From Symbiodinium natans (taxonomy: Eukaryota > Sar > Dinophyceae > Suessiales > Symbiodiniaceae), in assembly GCA_905221605.1 (NCBI GenBank), contig CAJNDS010002239.1:157501-221500 (forward strand): a stretch of DNA of 64,000 nucleotides, in the 5' to 3' direction. The notes under the pieces are model-generated. The model ran no database searches. It was not told the origin of the DNA and saw only the letters and a list, made by a program, of their open reading frames with translations. Positions within the stretch are counted from its first letter, which is position 1; each line of letters opens with the position of its first letter. Positions 59,780-64,000 of the stretch are shown one piece after another. The position numbers and the translations under genes are program-made.

Positions 59780-59972
59780 GACTTTCCGCCAGAGAGCCGC
59801 CTCTTGCTCTGGCGTAGTACTGATCCCGCTTGGACAATGGACGGCTGCCAGTCTCCCTACGCCACTTAAGCCAAGCGACGTAGCTCATCCGCTCGGGATA
59901 GGGAACGTCTCCACCCTCGATCGCTTCGAGGAGGGTGACGCCCTCGGCCTGACCTGCAACCTCTGCGGACAT

Positions 59973-60056
59973 CGCCGCGCCTTGGTTAGCAGGCCGCAGG
60001 CGTGGCACACGAAGCGCCGCGCCTTGGTTAACAGGCCGCAAGCGTGGCACACAGTC
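59973..60056 (-). repeat. 42-bp tandem duplication in Gag leader
   Basis: Two adjacent 42-bp copies with two differences. In one minus-strand frame each encodes VCHACGLLTKARR, a CxxC motif; in the Gag-leader frame each gives an Arg/Pro/Asn/Gln stretch. The length keeps all frames. Confidence 0.8.
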
Positions 60057-60138
60057 CACGCGTCCAGGTCACGGACCGCGACAGACAAGCAAAGCAATGC
60101 TTGCCCACTCGGGCCGTAGGCACAAGAGCTGTACGTTC

Positions 60139-60153
60139 CCAGAACAGCCCCCA
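60139..60153 (-). promoter_or_regulatory. Candidate primer-binding site
   Basis: Two bases inside the 5' LTR, in element sense, comes TGGGGGCTGTTCTGG, beginning with the TGG expected to pair with a tRNA CCA end. Which tRNA cannot be told. Confidence 0.45.
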
Positions 60154-60155
60154 AT

Positions 60156-60449
60156 TGTGAAGTCGACCAGCACTGGACTTGCACTAAGCCAATGCAATCA
60201 CAGCCCGGTCACGCTGTTTTACGACTTCGCGAGTTCAAGCACTTGTGCAGCTACGCCTGAGTGCGTCCGGTCGGACCGCACAGCAACCTAGGAGCTACTG
60301 TACGAAACTACCGTGCTCAAAGGCACAAGCTCGGTACTTGAGCCAAAACATTGGCATTGTTACGAATTGCAAAACTACACATGCAAAGGAAAACAACACG
60401 CTGCACTAGCACTAAGCAAGCACTCCATGCATGCTTTGACCTGCTCACA
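60156..60449 (-). repeat. 5' LTR of Ty3-like element
   Basis: 294-bp partner of 43142-43435. It differs at two positions (AAG/AGG in CCTAAGAGC and AGGG/AAGG near the end). On the minus strand it is the 5' LTR and would hold the promoter; no TATA motif is obvious. Confidence 0.95.
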
Positions 60450-60462
60450 CGTCAGCCCTGAA

Positions 60463-60493
<31 letters not shown>

Positions 60494-61295
60494 TATATGC
60501 GTATACATATATATATATATATGTATACTTTTTAAACATGATTTATCTTCCAATTTAGATGATGATTATACTTAAATATGTACATTATCGTACACTCTGT
60601 TGGGGAAAAGGGAAAGGAACGGCCTCGATGACTCGACGATGGGCATGAAGCCATGGAGCGTTCCGCACAACTCGGAGCACTGGCCTCGGGGGGGTTTAGG
60701 GTTCAAGGTCTAGGGAGTCTAGGGTTGAGGGTTTGAGGTTTCGGGTTTAGGGCTAGGATTGGGGTTTAGGGCCGTAGGGTTTTCGGGGTGTTGCATCTTT
60801 GCTGAGCTGTCGTTGCAGCTACCTGCGCTCCTATGGCGTCAGTGGGGCTGAGACCATAGAAAACGCCCTAGGTTACCCATCACTGCCCGAAACCCTACCA
60901 CGAAATTCGCCTTTGCGGGCAGCGCACGATTGATGCGCCCGGGTATGCCCGGGCGCGGCGTCCGTCTTCGCACCCAGAGACAGCACGGAGAAGGCGTGAC
61001 CCACATTTTCGACACGGAGGAACGTACTCGCCCCCGCGGCTGCAACAATTGCAGTTTGACTCTCAGAGTCAGACTGACCATGGCCTAAGATTGCCTAAAC
61101 AACCTTAGGACCTTTAAACTTGAAGCCAGTGCGGTCTCACTCCCGAATAGCCTCTCGACTTGCAGACGCATCCCCGCCTCCTGATTCGGGTGGGCACAGA
61201 AGCCTGGATGTTGACAACCCGAAACCCTACACCATCCTACACCTCAAACCCTACGCCATCAACCCTAAACCCTGATCCTTAAGCCCTACACTTCA

Positions 61296-61523
61296 TCAAC
61301 CCTCAACCCAAACCAAGCCGTCAGATTCTGGGGGTTGGGGGCTAAGGGCTTCGGGTTGCTCCCCATCTGCAGCCATGTTGCTCCGGAATTGGTAGAAGGT
61401 CGGGATCTCTGCACCTGCGGTGAGGGCTTCGGGCGGGGCAATACGAGGGTCAACTGAATGGTTGTCGTCCCCCAGGTTGACCTTCGTAAATCCTTCCTGC
61501 TGCTTGGGCACCAACTCGGGGAT
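61296..61523 (-). other. Candidate exon, minus strand
   Basis: After an AATCCCCGAG acceptor-like edge the minus strand is open for over 70 codons, including PPEALTAGAEIPTFYQFRSN and an acidic, Pro-rich tail. Clearly protein-like, unrecognised. A TTTAGGG-like tract on the plus strand lies beyond it. Confidence 0.45.
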
Positions 61524-62261
61524 TAGAATAGGGTTTAGGGTTGAGGGTTTAGGGTTTAGGATGGTTTAGGGCCCCTTTGTATTGAAAACCGCAAGAGTCT
61601 GAAACAGCACTTGTAGCTTGTGATCTGCATTTGCACGCCGCATGAACACACATCAACTGCAACCACGCCTTTCGCCTTTCTATCGTTTCAGACAGAAGAC
61701 AGCTAGCCTTGCAGGAGCCCAGGGTCAGCGAGCGCGCTTCACCACCCAATCACTGCCTTGCCAATCGCGGCTACTTAGTACTTTTAAGGAGCTTCTTGGA
61801 GCCTCAGGAGGTTCTGGGGTTTGGGAGGGTTCGAGGGTCTCGAAGGTCGAAGGCGTAGATATGTTAAGGCTTCCAGGGCTTTAGATTTCGGAATGACTGC
61901 GTTTAAAGTTCTGTTTTGTTTCATCGCTGTGGGCTTCTCCAAAATAGGTTGCACTACGGGAGCCATCAAACTCCACAGCGGTCATACACCAAATTCTCCC
62001 GGGACCTCCCTCAAGTTACCACCGAACAGGGATAAACGAAATAGTGCCACAAAGGAGGACATGCTTAGATAATGTGGATTCAGTGTTGCGGCAACTCAAC
62101 TGACATCGCTGTGTTTCGCAGCATGCGCAGTTTGCTTCGTTGAATCACTGCACCAACAACCCCGAGCTGGTAATCCAATCCTTCAGCGCTTGCAAGGCCT
62201 CAGCCTGGCCCGGTAACTCCTGCTCAAACTCCCGCGGGCTGCTCACTTCTGCAGGCTCTGG

Positions 62262-62406
62262 AACCCTAAACCCTAAACCCTAAACCCTAAACCCTAAACC
62301 CTAAAACCCTAAAACCCTAAAACCCTAAAACCCTAAAACCCTAAAACCCTAAAACCCTAAAACCCTAAAACCCTAAAACCCTAAAACCCTAAACCCTAAA
62401 CCCTAA
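62262..62406. repeat. CCCTAAAA octamer array
   Basis: Canonical CCCTAAA units at both ends enclose about 12 units of the eight-base CCCTAAAA variant. Another case of one variant expanded in a block. Confidence 0.96.
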
Positions 62407-62448
62407 ATGGTTGGGGGCAATCTCCTCAGCTTTCAGGAATGGTCACCA

Positions 62449-63243
62449 TCACCGGAGGAGCTTCTGCCCCCGCTCCCGAGCTGGTCTACCCGAAGGGTCG
62501 GCCTGTCTCGTATGGGCAAGGCCATTCCTGCAAATTGAGGAAGATTGCCCACAAGCAGAAAACCCTGCTTGTGGGCAATCTTCCTCAATTTGCAGGAATG
62601 GCCTTGCCGGGCCATACGAGACAGGCCGACCCTTCGGGTAGACAAGCTCGGGGGCCGGGGCAGAGGCTTCGAGAACTGCCTCCCTTCTCCCTTTCTCAGT
62701 CATATCACTTGCGGTCACATCATGCAGTGCCGTCACATTTGCCTTAGGCTCGCCCACTCCAGCTTGCGGCAAGCCCTTCACGGGGCACGACGGGCACGAC
62801 GTAGCCGGTGCCTTGGGCGACCCGAGCAAGTGGGGCAGCTGCGGCGGCGCAGCTGCCCTCACCACCACCTGCGCTGGCTTCACCACGACGCGAATAGTGC
62901 GCCGAGCCACAACGACCGGTGCTGGAGGCAACGGCCTTGCCATGACGCGAGTTGTGCTACGGAACACCATGATTGGTGCTGGCTGCCGGCCCCAAGCATA
63001 GGTTGGGGCGCTAGCAGCATCTTGCACCGGCACCGTTGACGTCTGCCGCTTCATCGGCGCTGCCCACACGTAGCTGTTCTTTGACACTGCCATGGCGGGC
63101 CCGCAAATGACAGCGCCTACAAGTGACAAGTGAAAATTGTAGGAGCGCACCGTGATCTGGGAATTTGCTGATGTCCAGCTTCGGGGGCTTGAGTTTTTCG
63201 CAGAACTCACTGGGCCGAGACCGAGACATGAAAGCACATCCAT
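62449..63243 (-). CDS. Uncharacterised 264-codon frame, minus strand
   Basis: Begins MDVLSCLGLGPVSS or, more likely, at the ATG of MAVSKNSYVWAAP. The middle is Ala/Pro/Val/Arg-rich (APVVVARRTIRVVVKPAQVV), then CPSCP and a mixed C-terminal half. The last ~65 codons lie in the 62460-62667 hairpin, where the sequence EASAPAPELVYPKGRPVSYG is present on one arm and inverted on the other, so the true C-terminus is uncertain. No family recognised. It could be a real exon or two. Confidence 0.4.
   Translation of the reverse strand: MDVLSCLGLGPVSSAKNSSPRSWTSANSQITVRSYNFHLSLVGAVICGPAMAVSKNSYVWAAPMKRQTSTVPVQDAASAPTYAWGRQPAPIMVFRSTTRVMARPLPPAPVVVARRTIRVVVKPAQVVVRAAAPPQLPHLLGSPKAPATSCPSCPVKGLPQAGVGEPKANVTALHDVTASDMTEKGRREAVLEASAPAPELVYPKGRPVSYGPARPFLQIEEDCPQAGFSACGQSSSICRNGLAHTRQADPSGRPARERGQKLLR
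62460..62667. repeat. ~100-bp inverted repeat with 8-nt loop
   Basis: The left arm (62460-62557) and right arm (62566-62667) are reverse complements except for a 4-bp indel and a few substitutions near the outer ends. The loop is GAAAACCC. A diverged third copy of the inner arm lies at 62413-62442. Transcripts would fold into a long hairpin. Confidence 0.92.
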
Positions 63244-63830
63244 TCTGCTGAAGTTGATCTCATCTGTTTGGGATGCGACGAAGCAAAAGATACTGTAGCT
63301 ATTGAGAACAAAAGTAACTCTTTCACCGTCTGCCCAAAACTACGGTATTCCCGAGTGTTCGACAACTACACCTATACATGAAAGCACCACAGCTGTAGGT
63401 TTGCGTTCCCTGCATGTCTAACGTGCTTTCGAAGCTTCTTTAAACTGTGAATCAACAGCTACTTGCTAAGCCCGAAATCTGCCCTCAGGGCCTTGCGCCA
63501 AGAAGGCGACCGTGGTCGATGCGGACGTGTCAAACAGGGTCGTGGCCTCGGTAGTATTGTGTGCCATGTCCTTGAGGACCAAAGGAACTAAAAGTGGGGT
63601 CATATACCCTCTATTGCCCTATACTACTATAATCCCTATTAAGGTATATGGACCATAAACCCTTTTGGGGCTCATTTGGTTCCCAAGGGCGCGGCCACTC
63701 AAAAGCCTTCCCAAAACAGTCCCGGACAGGCGGGCTTAGATTGAGGGTTTCATTGAGGTTTAGGGTTTAGGTGGACCTGGAGACGACCAAGACAGCACTT
63801 TTTGTCAACAGTTTGTGCAAGAGAAATATG

Positions 63831-63893
<63 letters not shown>

Positions 63894-63900
63894 GTACACA
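63831..63900. repeat. TA microsatellite
   Basis: TA dinucleotide run with a few ATACAT/GTATG interruptions. Tyr/Ile frames through it are artefacts. Confidence 0.95.
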
Positions 63901-64000
63901 TAATATTGTACATATACGTCAAATATATACATAGAATAACGCAGCATCTGGGTTCATCGTGGGCCAAAAAACAGGCAGCATGCTGTTGCTAGTCCGAATC

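Larger units (their letters stand above)
43142..60449 (-). mobile_element. 17.3-kb Ty3-like LTR retrotransposon with accessory enzymes
   Basis: Two near-identical 294-bp LTRs enclose, on the minus strand, Gag, a protease/RNase H frame, a giant integrase/RT/KptA-like frame and a PLD-like ORF. Integrase, RT and RNase H motifs are of Ty3 type. All frames are long and open, implying recent activity. No short duplication is evident next to the LTRs: the left flank is TATATATG repeat and the right flank is CGTCAGCCCTGAAA followed by TA repeat. A GC-rich ~20-bp motif recurs at about ten sites. At 17.3 kb it is far above the usual 5-10 kb of Ty3 elements. Confidence 0.9.
60450..63760. other. Host flank with islands and short repeat tracts
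   Basis: TA-rich microsatellite at 60463-60530, degenerate TTTAGGG at 60690-60790 and 61530-61570, CCCTAAAA array at 62262-62406, and a large hairpin at 62460-62667. Between them is unique sequence with possible exons on the minus strand (61296-61523 and 62449-63243). 61580-62260 and 63250-63760 hold no gene I can support. Confidence 0.75.

Noticed and set aside
63598-63654. Another small palindromic element
   Set aside because: Only an 11-bp stem (GGTCATATACC / GGTATATGGACC); too short to separate from chance in AT-rich DNA.

Overview
The window looks like nuclear DNA of a dinoflagellate. Supporting signs: dispersed plant-type TTTAGGG telomeric heptamers, GC-rich retroelements with CCCH zinc-finger Gag, an R2-like retroelement remnant, and a short AT-rich insert matching alveolate/dinoflagellate mitochondrial cox1. 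The species cannot be told from sequence alone. No complete ordinary host gene is visible. What is present is three retroelements, a mitochondrial insertion, several satellites and foldback repeats, and a mosaic of short unique islands set in interstitial telomere-like repeats.

Layout: 1-2000 is a ~211-bp satellite. 2.36-6.83 kb is telomere-like mosaic. 6.85-7.63 kb is a 21-bp satellite with an inverted block. 7.65-16.6 kb is more mosaic. 16.6-19.8 kb is a decayed R2-like non-LTR retrotransposon. 20.2-22.5 kb is mosaic, and 22.64-23.0 kb is a cox1 NUMT. 23.1-30.17 kb is mosaic that includes a GC-rich tandem repeat interrupted by a MITE-like element. 30.185-37.13 kb is a full-length LINE with a 12-bp target-site duplication and an A-tail. 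37.15-42.73 kb is mosaic, followed by a TATATATG array. 43.142-60.449 kb is a very large (17.3 kb) Ty3-like LTR retrotransposon on the minus strand with near-identical 294-bp LTRs. 60.45-64 kb is host sequence with a large hairpin.

The LTR element is the most unusual object. In sense order it encodes Gag with two CCCH fingers and a protease-like end; a second frame with RT thumb/connection and RNase H; and a third, 2935-codon frame holding a zinc ribbon, integrase, RT fingers/palm (YVDD), a Tpt1/KptA-like RNA 2'-phosphotransferase domain, C2H2 and RanBP2-type zinc fingers and a C-terminal membrane helix. A last overlapping ORF has a SWIM finger and a phospholipase-D/HKD-like domain. RT is therefore split around integrase, and the element carries two candidate RNA- or nucleic-acid-processing enzymes. 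A ~20-bp DNA motif recurs along it in one orientation but in different reading frames.

The LINE has its own dispersed tag (GCTACACCGCC, usually read Ala-Thr-Pro-Pro) and an RNase H domain placed before, not after, RT. The two elements share a peptide (LNRLMH.LNGN).

Many of the 60-130 bp unique islands between telomere-like tracts read as short open segments with plausible protein composition, often preceded by a pyrimidine tract plus AG. My inference is that much of this window is genes cut into micro-exons with introns filled by telomere-like repeats. Only RNA evidence can confirm this.
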